NCBI RefSeq assembly: GCF_013408985.1
Contig: NZ_JACBZT010000001.1
Location: 1,736,001 to 1,800,000, forward strand
Reading direction: 5' to 3'
Origin: Petropleomorpha daqingensis
GTDB taxonomy: Bacteria; Actinomycetota; Actinomycetes; Mycobacteriales; Geodermatophilaceae
Length of the DNA: 64,000 bases
Below the pieces are notes generated by a model. It saw only the letters and a list, made by a program, of their open reading frames with translations. It searched no databases and was not told the DNA's origin. The translations under genes and the position numbers were made by a program. This document shows positions 42,310 through 49,982 of the stretch, one piece after another (the stretch's first letter is position 1; each line of letters begins with the position of its first letter).

Positions 42310-42434
42310 GGGTGGGCTCCCCTCGACTGTGGTGCCGGGAGTGCCCCGTCGGGTCGACCGGCGAACATCGGAGGCGCATCCGCCCTGGTGGGGTGGCATC
42401 GTTCCGGTTGTCCCCCGCAGCGAGGAGGCGCGCC

Positions 42435-43964
42435 ATGCCCGCGGTCCACGTGGAGGTCGAGCGCAAGTTCGACGTGCCCACGGATTTCGTCCTGCCCGAC
42501 CTGGCCGGCGTGGACGGGGTGGCCGGCGTGGACGCCCCCGAGGAGCGGCAGCTGGAGGCGGTCTACCACGACACCCCCGATCTGCGGCTGGCCCGCGCCC
42601 GCGTGACGATGCGCCGGCGCACTGGCGGCCCGGACGCCGGCTGGCACGTCAAGCTGCCCGAGACGGCCGGCGCCCGCCGGGAGCTGCACTCCCCGCTGGG
42701 CCGGGCCGGGCGGACGCCGCCCAAGACCGTGCAGGAGCCGGTGACGGGGATCGTGCGCGGCGCGCCGGTCGGGCCGGTCGCCTCGCTGCAGACCCGCCGG
42801 CTGGTCACCCTGCTGCGTGCCGACGACGGCCGGGTGCTCGCCGAGGTCGCCGACGACACGGTCACCGGCACCGCGTTCGCCGCCACCCCGGACGAGCCGG
42901 CCACCGTGCAGGTGTGGCGCGAGCTCGAGGTGGAGCTGGTGGACGGCGACGAGGCGGTGCTGGCCGCGGTCGCCGAGCGCCTGGTGGCGGCCGGTGCCTC
43001 ACCCTCGCCGTCGCCGTCCAAGCTCGCCCGCGTGCTGACCGACCGGCTGGCGGCGGTCGACGGCGGGCCGGCGCTGCCGAAACCGACGAAGAAGACCCCC
43101 GCGGGACAGGTGGTCCTGGCCGCGCTGGCCACCCAGGTGCAGGCGCTGCAGGACGCCGACCTGCTGGTCCGCACCGACCAGGCCGACGGCGTGCACGACC
43201 TGCGCGTCGCCTGCCGCCGGCTGCGCAGCATCCTCGCCGCCTACCGCCCGGTGGTCGACCGGGCACGCACCGACCCGCTGCGCGACGAGCTGAAGTGGGT
43301 CGGCACGGAGCTCTCGGGCGCCCGCGACGGGCAGGTCGCCCTCGCGCACCTGCGCGAGCTGGCCGCGGCCCAGCCGGACGAGCTGCTGGTCGGGCCGGTG
43401 ATCGCCCGCCTGCAGCAGGCCGAGATCAAGGACGCCGAGGCCGGCCGGCGTGCGGCCGCCCGCACGCTCGCCGGCGCGCGGTACCGGCAGCTGCTCGACG
43501 ACCTGCACGCGCTGCTCGACGACCCCCCGTACGGCGACCGCGCGGGGGACCCGGCCCGCCCCGTGCTCGCCGACGCCGTCCGGCGCGCCGGCAAGCGGCT
43601 GCGCAGGCGGATCGCGGCCGCGCAGGACGAGTCGGCGAGCGGCTCCCTGCACGAGGTGCGCAAGGCGGCCAAGCGGGTGCGCTACACCGCCGAGGTGGCC
43701 GCCCCCGTGCTCGGCAGCCGCGCCGACGCCCTGGTGGACCGCATGAAGACCGTGCAGGACCTGCTGGGAGAGCGGCAGGACACCGTCGTCACCCGCGACT
43801 GGTGCCGCCGGCTCGGCATGGCCGCCTCGGCCGCGGGCGAGAACGGCTGGACCTTCGGCCGGCTGCACGCGCTGGAGGAGGCGCGCGCCACCGCGGCGGA
43901 GGCGGGGTTCTGGGAGCTGGAACCGACGCTGTCCAAGGCCGTCCGCAAGGCCGGGAAGAAATGA
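42435..43964 (+). CDS. CYTH and CHAD domain protein
   Basis: A 509-residue protein with an N-terminal CYTH triphosphate-tunnel domain (VEVERKFDVPTDFVLPDLAG, the ExExK signature; later VWRELEVELVDGDEAVLAAV) and a C-terminal CHAD helical domain (VHDLRVACRRLRSILAAYRP, LHEVRKAAKRVRYTAEVAAP with conserved His and Arg). CHAD domains bind inorganic polyphosphate, and CYTH domains hydrolyse tri- or polyphosphates, so a polyphosphate-linked role is likely. The ATG follows GAGGAGG. Confidence 0.92.
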   Translation: MPAVHVEVERKFDVPTDFVLPDLAGVDGVAGVDAPEERQLEAVYHDTPDLRLARARVTMRRRTGGPDAGWHVKLPETAGARRELHSPLGRAGRTPPKTVQEPVTGIVRGAPVGPVASLQTRRLVTLLRADDGRVLAEVADDTVTGTAFAATPDEPATVQVWRELEVELVDGDEAVLAAVAERLVAAGASPSPSPSKLARVLTDRLAAVDGGPALPKPTKKTPAGQVVLAALATQVQALQDADLLVRTDQADGVHDLRVACRRLRSILAAYRPVVDRARTDPLRDELKWVGTELSGARDGQVALAHLRELAAAQPDELLVGPVIARLQQAEIKDAEAGRRAAARTLAGARYRQLLDDLHALLDDPPYGDRAGDPARPVLADAVRRAGKRLRRRIAAAQDESASGSLHEVRKAAKRVRYTAEVAAPVLGSRADALVDRMKTVQDLLGERQDTVVTRDWCRRLGMAASAAGENGWTFGRLHALEEARATAAEAGFWELEPTLSKAVRKAGKK

Positions 43965-43974
43965 GGAGCCGGCC

Positions 43975-45180
43975 CTGACCCTCGTCCGCCTGCTCGGGTT
44001 CGGCACCGTCGTCCTGCTCGCCGTCGTCCTGCTGCACACCTACCTGTGGTGGCGGCTGGTGCGCGGCACCACCCGGCCGGGCCGGGCCCGCCGGTGGCTG
44101 ACGCTCACGACCGTCGTGCTGGCGGTCCTGCTGCCGCTGGCCGTGACGCTGGGCCGAGGCCTGCCGAACCCGGTCGCCGCGCCGCTGGACTGGATCGCCT
44201 ACAGCTGGCTCGGGGTGGCGTTCTACGCCTTCCTGACCCTCGTGGTGCTGGAGCCCGTGCGGTGGGCGCTGCGGCGCTGGACCCGGCGGCCGCTCGCCGA
44301 CGGGCCCGGCGCCGCCGTCGTCGAGGAGGCCGTGGTCGATCCGGCCCGCCGGCTCTTCCTCGGTCGGAGCCTGGCCGCGACGGCCGGCGTCGTCGCGCTC
44401 GCCACCGCCGGCACCGGTGCCTACCTGGCCAACTCACCGCCGCGGGTGCGGCGGGTGCCGATCACGCTGCCCCGGCTGGACCCGGCGCTGGACGGCCTGC
44501 GGATCGTCACCTTCTCCGACGCCCACCTGTCGGCCACCTACGGCGGACGGCGCTTCGAGCGGGTGGTCGAGCTGGTCAACCAGCAGCGGCCGGACGTCGT
44601 CGCGATCGTCGGCGACCTGGTCGACGGCGAGGTGGCCCAGCTGCGCGGTGAGGTGGCGCCGCTGGCCGACCTGGTGAGCGAGCAGGGCGTCTACTTCGTC
44701 ACCGGCAACCACGAGTACTTCGTCGACACCCGCGCGTGGCTCCGGCACCTGCCGACCCTGGGCATCGACGTGCTGCACAACGAGCGGGTCGCGATCCGCC
44801 GGGGGAGCGCGTCGTTCGACCTGGCCGGCATCGACGACCGGACGGCGGCCTCCTCCGGGATCCCCGGGCAGGGCGCGGACCTCGACGCGGCGCTGGACGG
44901 CCGCGACGACAGCCGGCCGGTCGTGCTGCTGGCCCACCAGCCGGTGCAGGTGGAGCAGGCCGCAGCCGCCGGGGTGGACCTGCAGCTGTCCGGGCACACG
45001 CACGGCGGGCAGCTGTGGCCGTTCGACCACGTCGTCCGGCTCGACCAGCCGGCGGTCGAGGGCTGGTCGAGACAGGGGCCGACGCAGCTGTACGTCACGC
45101 CCGGGGTGGGGTTCTGGGGGCCGCCGATGCGAGTCGGCGCCACCCCCGAGGTCACCGTGATCGAGTTGAAGGCTCCTTAG
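43975..45180 (+). CDS. Membrane-anchored metallophosphoesterase
   Basis: A protein of about 401 residues with several N-terminal membrane helices (LVRLLGFGTVVLLAVVLLHT, TLTTVVLAVLLPLAVTLGRG, WLGVAFYAFLTLVVLEPVRW) and a YkuE-like calcineurin phosphatase domain: TFSDAHLSATYGG, IVGDLVDGEVAQL, VTGNHEYF, and SGHTHGGQLWPF provide the two-metal site. The first membrane helix precedes the only in-frame GTG (44059), and the sole plausible start is CTG 43975, six bases after AGGAG; no in-frame ATG, GTG or TTG occurs before it. The stop overlaps a convergent tetR gene by 4 nt. Confidence 0.9.
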   Translation: MTLVRLLGFGTVVLLAVVLLHTYLWWRLVRGTTRPGRARRWLTLTTVVLAVLLPLAVTLGRGLPNPVAAPLDWIAYSWLGVAFYAFLTLVVLEPVRWALRRWTRRPLADGPGAAVVEEAVVDPARRLFLGRSLAATAGVVALATAGTGAYLANSPPRVRRVPITLPRLDPALDGLRIVTFSDAHLSATYGGRRFERVVELVNQQRPDVVAIVGDLVDGEVAQLRGEVAPLADLVSEQGVYFVTGNHEYFVDTRAWLRHLPTLGIDVLHNERVAIRRGSASFDLAGIDDRTAASSGIPGQGADLDAALDGRDDSRPVVLLAHQPVQVEQAAAAGVDLQLSGHTHGGQLWPFDHVVRLDQPAVEGWSRQGPTQLYVTPGVGFWGPPMRVGATPEVTVIELKAP

Positions 45181-45758
45181 AGTTCGCGGAGGGCGTTGAG
45201 CACGTCCTCGGCGACCTCCTCGAGGGACAGCGTCCCGCCCGCCTCGGCCCACCGCAGGATGATCTGGGTGTAGGCCGACAGGCTGGCGGTGACGACGACG
45301 TCCATCGCGACCGGCGAGCTACCCGGCTCCGCGTCGGCCTTGAGGGCGTCGGAGACCAGGCCGGCGGTGGCCCGCTCGAACGTGGCGGCCTGGTTGCGCA
45401 GGCCCGGGGTGGCCACGACGATCCGCCAGCGCTGCAGCAGCTGCTCGCGCTCCTCGGGGCCGTAGTGGTTGATCCAGGCCATGATCCCGCTGCGGATGCG
45501 CTCGGCCAGCGGCACGTCCGTCGGCTGCGCGGAGAGGATCGTGTCGATCTCCTCCTGCGCCGGCATCTGCATCACGATGTGCTCTTTGTTCTCGAAGTGC
45601 GCGTAGAACGTCGGCACCGAGACCTTGGCCTCGCGGGCGATGTCGCCGACGCTCACACGGTCGAACCCGCGCTCGGCGAACAGGCGCATGCCTGTGTCGT
45701 AGATGCGCTGGTGCGTCTCCTCGCGCTTCTGGGCGCGCCAGTCCGGCGTTCCGCTCAC
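45177..45758 (-). CDS. TetR family transcriptional regulator
   Basis: A 193-residue regulator. The DNA-binding domain at about 10-60 has TGMRLFAERGFDRVSVGDIA, then EAKVSVPTFYAHFENKEHIV. The C-terminal domain resembles the MftR-like class; ligand unknown. Start is GTG 45758. It lies upstream of no obvious target on its own strand; its 3' end overlaps the metallophosphoesterase gene. Confidence 0.9.
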   Translation of the reverse strand: MSGTPDWRAQKREETHQRIYDTGMRLFAERGFDRVSVGDIAREAKVSVPTFYAHFENKEHIVMQMPAQEEIDTILSAQPTDVPLAERIRSGIMAWINHYGPEEREQLLQRWRIVVATPGLRNQAATFERATAGLVSDALKADAEPGSSPVAMDVVVTASLSAYTQIILRWAEAGGTLSLEEVAEDVLNALREL

Positions 45759-45810
45759 GCGCAGATCGTGCTCCGTCGCGCACGGTCCTGACCAGGCACC
45801 TCTCCACGCA

Positions 45811-46074
45811 TCACTTCTTGCGGGGGCGCTCGTTGCCCCCGTACCGCTGCCGGAAGCGTTCCACGCGACCCGCGGTGTCCAGCACGCGCTGGTTGCCGGT
45901 CCAGAACGGGTGCGAGGCGGCGGAGATGTCGACGACCACCAGGGGGTAGGTACGCCCGTCGGTCCACTCGACCGTCTGGTCGCTGTTCATGGTCGACCGG
46001 GTCTTGTAGGTCGCTCCGCTCGCGGCGTCGCGGAAGACGACCTCGCGGTACTCGGGGTGGATGCCCTTGCGCAT
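45811..46074 (-). CDS. rpmE2: 50S ribosomal protein L31, type B (zinc-independent)
   Basis: An 87-residue protein with the family pieces [40 protein letters not shown] and [20 protein letters not shown]. It lacks the Cys residues of the zinc-binding type A form, so it is the alternative (YkgM-type) paralogue that replaces L31 when zinc is scarce. Such genes are often under Zur. Here it lies 16 nt after pfkA on the same strand. Confidence 0.95.
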   Translation of the reverse strand: MRKGIHPEYREVVFRDAASGATYKTRSTMNSDQTVEWTDGRTYPLVVVDISAASHPFWTGNQRVLDTAGRVERFRQRYGGNERPRKK

Positions 46075-46090
46075 GCGCTCACGCTACGGC

Positions 46091-47119
46091 TCAGCCGGTG
46101 AACGCGCCGGTCTCGGCCATGCGCCGTGGCGGAACGGTCTTCAGCTTCGCCACGGCGCGGGCCAGCGGCACCAGCTCGATCTCCGTCCCGCGCAGCGCCA
46201 CCATCTGCCCGTGGGCGCCCTCGTGCGCGGCGATCGTCGCGTGCAGACCGAACCGGGTGGCCAGCACGCGGTCGAACGACGTCGGCGTCCCGCCGCGCTG
46301 CACGTGGCCGAGCACGGTGGTGCGCACCTCCTTGCCGGTGCGCCGCTCCAGCTCCTCACCCAGCTGCTGGGCGACCCCGGTGAACCGGCGGTGGCCGAAC
46401 TCGTCCAGCCCGCCGTCCCGCAGCGGCATGCTGCCCGGCCTGGGGTGGGCACCCTCGGCGACGACGCCGATCACGTGGGTGTCCCCGCGGTCGAAGCGGC
46501 CCTCGACGATCTTCGCCACCTCGGCGACGTCGAACGGCTCCTCGGGCACCAGGGTCAGGTGGGCGCCCGCGGCCAGGCCGGCGTGCAGCGCGATCCAGCC
46601 GGCGTGCCGGCCCATCACCTCGACCAGCAGCACCCGCTGGTGCGACTCGGCGGTCGTGTGCAGCCGGTCGATCATCTCGGTGGCGATGCTGACCGCGGTG
46701 TCGAAGCCGAAGGTCAGGTCGGTGCCGTCGATGTCGTTGTCGATGGTCTTGGGGACGCCGACCACCGGGACGCCGGCCTGCGAGAGCAGGTGCGCGGCGG
46801 TGAGCGTGCCCTCCCCGCCGATCGGGACGAGGACGTCGACCCCGTGCGCGGCGAGCACGCCCTTCATCTGCGCGATCCCGGCGTTGAGCGTCTCGGGTGC
46901 CACCCGCGCCGAACCGAGCGTCGTCCCGCCGCGGGTGAGCAGGCCGTCGACGGCCGCGACGTCCAGCGGCGTCGTCCGGTCCTCGAGCAGCCCGCGCCAG
47001 CCGTCGCGGAAGCCGAGCACCTCGCTGCCGTAGTGGGTGGTCGCCGCGCGCACGACCGAGCGGATGACGGCGTTGAGGCCGGGGCAGTCGCCGCCGCCGG
47101 TCAGGATCCCGAGTCGCAC
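46091..47119 (-). CDS. pfkA: 6-phosphofructokinase (group III)
   Basis: A 342-residue glycolytic kinase phosphorylating fructose 6-phosphate. It has the nucleotide loop GGGDCPGLNAVIR, IGGEGTLTAAHLL, PKTIDNDIDGTDLTFGFDTA, EVMGRHAGWIALHAGLAAGA, and VLGHVQRGGTPTSFDR. Gly after the GGE motif together with Lys in PKTIDND is the group III pattern found in actinobacteria, which is ATP-dependent but structurally close to PPi-dependent enzymes. The GTG start follows AAGGAGAGG. It is divergent from a gntR gene with palindromic sites in between. Confidence 0.95.
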   Translation of the reverse strand: MRLGILTGGGDCPGLNAVIRSVVRAATTHYGSEVLGFRDGWRGLLEDRTTPLDVAAVDGLLTRGGTTLGSARVAPETLNAGIAQMKGVLAAHGVDVLVPIGGEGTLTAAHLLSQAGVPVVGVPKTIDNDIDGTDLTFGFDTAVSIATEMIDRLHTTAESHQRVLLVEVMGRHAGWIALHAGLAAGAHLTLVPEEPFDVAEVAKIVEGRFDRGDTHVIGVVAEGAHPRPGSMPLRDGGLDEFGHRRFTGVAQQLGEELERRTGKEVRTTVLGHVQRGGTPTSFDRVLATRFGLHATIAAHEGAHGQMVALRGTEIELVPLARAVAKLKTVPPRRMAETGAFTG

Positions 47120-47159
47120 GGGGGTCCTCTCCTTGGGGAACCGTGGGCGAGACGACAGT

Positions 47160-47180
47160 ACGTCATGACGTCTAGACGTC
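47160..47180. promoter_or_regulatory. Overlapping palindromes, candidate GntR operator
   Basis: ACGTCATGACGT (47160-47171) and GACGTCTAGACGTC (47167-47180) are perfect palindromes that overlap. A related AGACGTCT occurs at 47239-47246. The central GTCTAGAC matches the HutC/GntR operator pattern GT-N-TA-N-AC. The gap is shared by divergent pfkA and gntR. Confidence 0.6.
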
Positions 47181-47268
47181 TCGACCTCTTCCGCGTTAAA
47201 CTCCCGCGCTGCCGGACGTCCGAGACGACATGACGACCAGACGTCTTTCCTTCCAGTACCTTTGAACC

Positions 47269-48009
47269 GTGACGACCACGCCCGCGGGACCGAAGTACCT
47301 CTCGGTCCGGGAACACCTGCGGCGGCGCGTCTCGGCCCTGCCCGAGCACACCCTGCTGCCCCCCGAGCCGCAGCTGTGCGCCGAGTACGGGGTCAGCCGG
47401 ATCACCCTGCGCCGCGCGGTCGACGGCCTGGTCGCCGACGGCCACCTGGTGCGCGAGCAGGGCCGCGGCACGTACGTCACCCGCCCGGCCATCCGGCACG
47501 AGTACCGCGAGAGCTTCGTGCACCGGATCGCCGGCTTCACCTCGGTCATGACCGAGCAGGGCGCCCAGGTCGGCACGACGGTGCTGACCCAGCGCGTCGT
47601 GCCGGCGCCGTCGTCCGTGGCCGGCGAGCTCGCCCTCGCGGTCGCCGACGACGTCGTCGAGCTGGTGCGGCTGCGCAGCGTCGACGGCGCGCCCAACCAC
47701 GTCGCGCACAGCTTCCTGCCCGCCGCGGTCTACCCGAAGGCGGCCGAGGCCGACCTCTCCCAGGGCTCGCTGTACGAGTACCTGCGCCGCGAGTACGCCG
47801 CCGACCTGGCCCACGCCCGGATCGTGGTCGACGTCGGCATGGCCGCTCCCGACGAGGCCGAGCTGCTCGACGTGGTCGCCGGCTCCCCGCTCCTGGTGGT
47901 CCGCACGACCGTGCACGACAGCGGGGGCCACCCCCTGGTGCACAGCTTCTCCCGCCTGCGACCGGACGTGAGCCAGGTCGAGTTCGAGGTCTCCGTCGGC
48001 GGCAAGTGA
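47269..48009 (+). CDS. GntR family regulator, HutC subfamily (UTRA domain)
   Basis: A 246-residue regulator. The N-terminal winged helix has LSVREHLRRRVSALPEHTLL, PEPQLCAEYGVSRITLRRAV and GHLVREQGRGTYVTRP. The UTRA ligand domain (about 85-245) has GAQVGTTVLTQRVVPAPSSV and ends HPLVHSFSRLRPDVSQVEFE. HutC-type proteins sense sugar phosphates, histidine intermediates or similar. Its location opposite pfkA with palindromes between suggests control of itself and possibly of pfkA. GTG start at 47269. Confidence 0.92.
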   Translation: MTTTPAGPKYLSVREHLRRRVSALPEHTLLPPEPQLCAEYGVSRITLRRAVDGLVADGHLVREQGRGTYVTRPAIRHEYRESFVHRIAGFTSVMTEQGAQVGTTVLTQRVVPAPSSVAGELALAVADDVVELVRLRSVDGAPNHVAHSFLPAAVYPKAAEADLSQGSLYEYLRREYAADLAHARIVVDVGMAAPDEAELLDVVAGSPLLVVRTTVHDSGGHPLVHSFSRLRPDVSQVEFEVSVGGK

Positions 48010-48020
48010 AAGATGGCCTC

Positions 48021-48491
48021 ATGACGACGGCGAGCGGTAGCCGCGAGGTCCCCTTCCCGCGCGCGCGGGTGTGGCAGGCGCTCGCCGTCCTCTCCCCGTA
48101 CTGCGCGGTCTGCGACGTCTCCTACGTGGTCTCCGGCTCGCCGACGGCGGGCACCGGGACGACGTTCGTGTGCGTCCCGGGCCGGCTGGAAGGCGGCCGG
48201 GCGCCCGACGCGGGCGCTCCGCAGGGCGAGATCGTCGACTGGGTGCCCAAGAAGGTCGTCGCGACGCGACTGGAGCTCACGCCGGAGACCTGGACGACGC
48301 GGATCGAGCTGGCCGACGCCGGCCCCGGGGCGACCCGGGTGACGATCACCCTGACGCACGAGGCGAAGCGCGGCAGCCGGGTGGTGCAGCGCATCCAGCA
48401 GGGGGCGATGCGGCGGCTGGTGCAGCGCACCGTCGACGCCGAGCTCGACAAGCTGCCCGCGCACGTCGACCAGGTGGCCGAGACCGCCTGA
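48021..48491 (+). CDS. SRPBCC (START-like) family protein
   Basis: A 156-residue hydrophobic-ligand-binding helix-grip protein: VPFPRARVWQALAVLSPYCA at the start, GEIVDWVPKKVVATRLELTP, TRIELADAGPGATRVTITLT and a C-terminal helix RLVQRTVDAELDKLPAHVDQ. The domain is used for lipids, polyketides or as a toxin-antitoxin-type fold; no specific ligand can be assigned. The ATG is 12 nt after the gntR stop, so it may be cotranscribed. Confidence 0.85.
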   Translation: MTTASGSREVPFPRARVWQALAVLSPYCAVCDVSYVVSGSPTAGTGTTFVCVPGRLEGGRAPDAGAPQGEIVDWVPKKVVATRLELTPETWTTRIELADAGPGATRVTITLTHEAKRGSRVVQRIQQGAMRRLVQRTVDAELDKLPAHVDQVAETA

Positions 48492-48501
48492 GCGCCGTCC
48501 C

Positions 48502-48517
48502 CGGTTCGGGGGAACCG
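48502..48517 (+). terminator. Short hairpin after SRPBCC gene
   Basis: CGGTTC pairs with GAACCG around GGGG, 11 nt after the SRPBCC stop. A plausible weak terminator upstream of the GlsB-like gene. Confidence 0.35.
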
Positions 48518-48619
48518 TGCATCGGGCCCGGTCGTCAGGGTAGGTGCGGCGCAACTGCACCGGCGCCGTGCAGCCGGCTGACCGCCGGCACGCGCCGGTC
48601 CGACCCGGAGGAGACGGAC

Positions 48620-48886
48620 ATGATCGGCTTTCTCGTCGCAGGACTCGTCATCGGCGCCCTGGCGCGGCTCATCATGCCGGGCAAGCAGAACCTGTCGATC
48701 CTGGCCACGCTCGGCCTGGGCCTCGTCGGCTCGCTGATCGGCGGCACGATCGCCTGGATGCTCGGCACCGGCAGCATCTGGGAGCTCAACGTGCTGGGCT
48801 TCATCCTGGCCGTGGTCGCCAGCGTGCTGCTCGTCGGCACCGCGGAGGCGATCACCGGCGGCTCCCGCCGCCGGGCGATCAGGTAA
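48620..48886 (+). CDS. GlsB/YeaQ/YmgE family membrane protein
   Basis: An 88-residue membrane protein with three short helices: MIGFLVAGLVIGALARLIMP, ATLGLGLVGSLIGGTIAWML and LNVLGFILAVVASVLLVGTA. GlsB-like (transglycosylase-associated) proteins are small Gly-rich membrane proteins linked to general stress. The ATG follows GGAGGAGACGG. Function is otherwise unknown. Confidence 0.9.
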   Translation: MIGFLVAGLVIGALARLIMPGKQNLSILATLGLGLVGSLIGGTIAWMLGTGSIWELNVLGFILAVVASVLLVGTAEAITGGSRRRAIR

Positions 48887-48893
48887 CTCGGAC

Positions 48894-48930
48894 CCCCGGG
48901 GGACTCACAGGTCGACCGAGTCCCCCGGGG
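48894..48930. terminator. Hairpin spanning the convergent gene ends
   Basis: CCCCGGGGGACTC (48894-48906) pairs perfectly with GAGTCCCCCGGGG (48918-48930) around an 11-nt loop. Most of the hairpin lies inside the last codons of the minus-strand hydrolase gene (stop 48905), so it can terminate the GlsB gene (+) but would be translated from the other strand. Confidence 0.6.
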
Positions 48931-49543
48931 ACAGCCGGCTGTAGGGGGTGGGGGTGCCCGGGCCCCGCTCGCCGAGCAGCCCGGTGAGCACGCCGAGCCC
49001 GCTGTCGTTGAGCAGGCCGTCGTGCAGCGCGTACGCCTGGTCGGCGCGCACCTCGCGCACGTAGTCGATCACCTCTGCCGCCTTCGACCAGGGGGCGTGG
49101 ATCGGCAGCAGGAGCGTGGCCACCGGCTCGTCGGGCACGGTGAACGCGTCGCCCGGGTGGAAGACCTGGCCCTCGACCAGGAACCCGACGTTGGCGATCC
49201 GCGGGATCTCCGGGTGGATCTGCGCGTGCAGCTCGCCGTGCACGTGCACCTCGAAGCCGGCCGCGGTCACCGCGTCTCCCGCGCCGACCACGTGCACCCG
49301 CGACCCGGCGCCGTCCAGCAGCTCGGCGACCGACCGGTTGGTCCACACCTCCAGCGCCGGGTCGGCCTCCAGCGCCGCCTTCAGCTGGTCGGGCACGACG
49401 TGGTCGAAGTGCTCGTGGGTCACCAGGACGGCGCTCGCGCCCTGCAGCACCGACGGATCGGTGAAGGCCCCGGGATCGATGACGAGCCGGCGGTCCCCGT
49501 CGCTGAGGACGACGCAGGCGTGCCCGTGCTTGGTGAGCTCCAT
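48905..49543 (-). CDS. MBL-fold metallo-hydrolase (UPF0173/UlaG-like)
   Basis: A 212-residue beta-lactamase-fold hydrolase: MELTKHGHACVVLSDGDRRL, then VTHEHFDHVVPDQL (HxHxDH), NVGFLVEGQVFHPGDAFTVP and the later LLPIHAPWSKAAEV His. This resembles the UlaG/UPF0173 group of metal-dependent hydrolases; the substrate is unknown. Start ATG 49543. The C-terminal codons are shared with a hairpin. Confidence 0.9.
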   Translation of the reverse strand: MELTKHGHACVVLSDGDRRLVIDPGAFTDPSVLQGASAVLVTHEHFDHVVPDQLKAALEADPALEVWTNRSVAELLDGAGSRVHVVGAGDAVTAAGFEVHVHGELHAQIHPEIPRIANVGFLVEGQVFHPGDAFTVPDEPVATLLLPIHAPWSKAAEVIDYVREVRADQAYALHDGLLNDSGLGVLTGLLGERGPGTPTPYSRLSPGDSVDL

Positions 49544-49661
49544 GACCGCATCCTGCACCGGACGGGCTCGGGATGTGCAGGGGCGTCCGTCTCCCCCTTC
49601 GGGGGGAGGGGACCCGGGGGGACCGTAACCAGCGGACGGCGACCTGCCGACCGTTCGGGAC

Positions 49662-49898
49662 ATGACGACCCCGACCGTCGCCCCGGCGCCCGCCACCGTC
49701 TACGCCGCCGCGCGCAGCCGCGCCCACGGCCCCACCACCGCCCTGTGGCACGCGGTCGAGGTGCACCGGCCGACCCCCGAGGTCGACGGCGCCTGCGAGC
49801 TGACCCTCTGCGGCTCGCTCGCCCGCATCATGACCGACGTGGAGTGGCCGACCGTCGCCCGTGACGTCTGCCCCGCCTGCGTCACCCTCGCCCGCTGA
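49662..49898 (+). CDS. Small Cys-containing hypothetical protein
   Basis: A 78-residue protein. The conserved-looking features are TALWHAVEVHRPTPEVDGAC, ELTLCGSLARIM, WPTVARDVCPACVTLAR. The C-terminal Cys-Pro-Ala-Cys and the upstream Cys pair suggest a small zinc ribbon with four cysteines (AC, LCG, CPAC). No named family is recognised. A typical ribosome site is weak, so it is supported mainly by coding character. Confidence 0.6.
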   Translation: MTTPTVAPAPATVYAAARSRAHGPTTALWHAVEVHRPTPEVDGACELTLCGSLARIMTDVEWPTVARDVCPACVTLAR

Positions 49899-49982
49899 CG
49901 CGGCGCCCCTGAACGCCCTGTCGCCGGGTGGGGGGACACGCCCCGGCGGCAGGCGCACGCCTCCTCCGGCCGCGGCCCGCCG

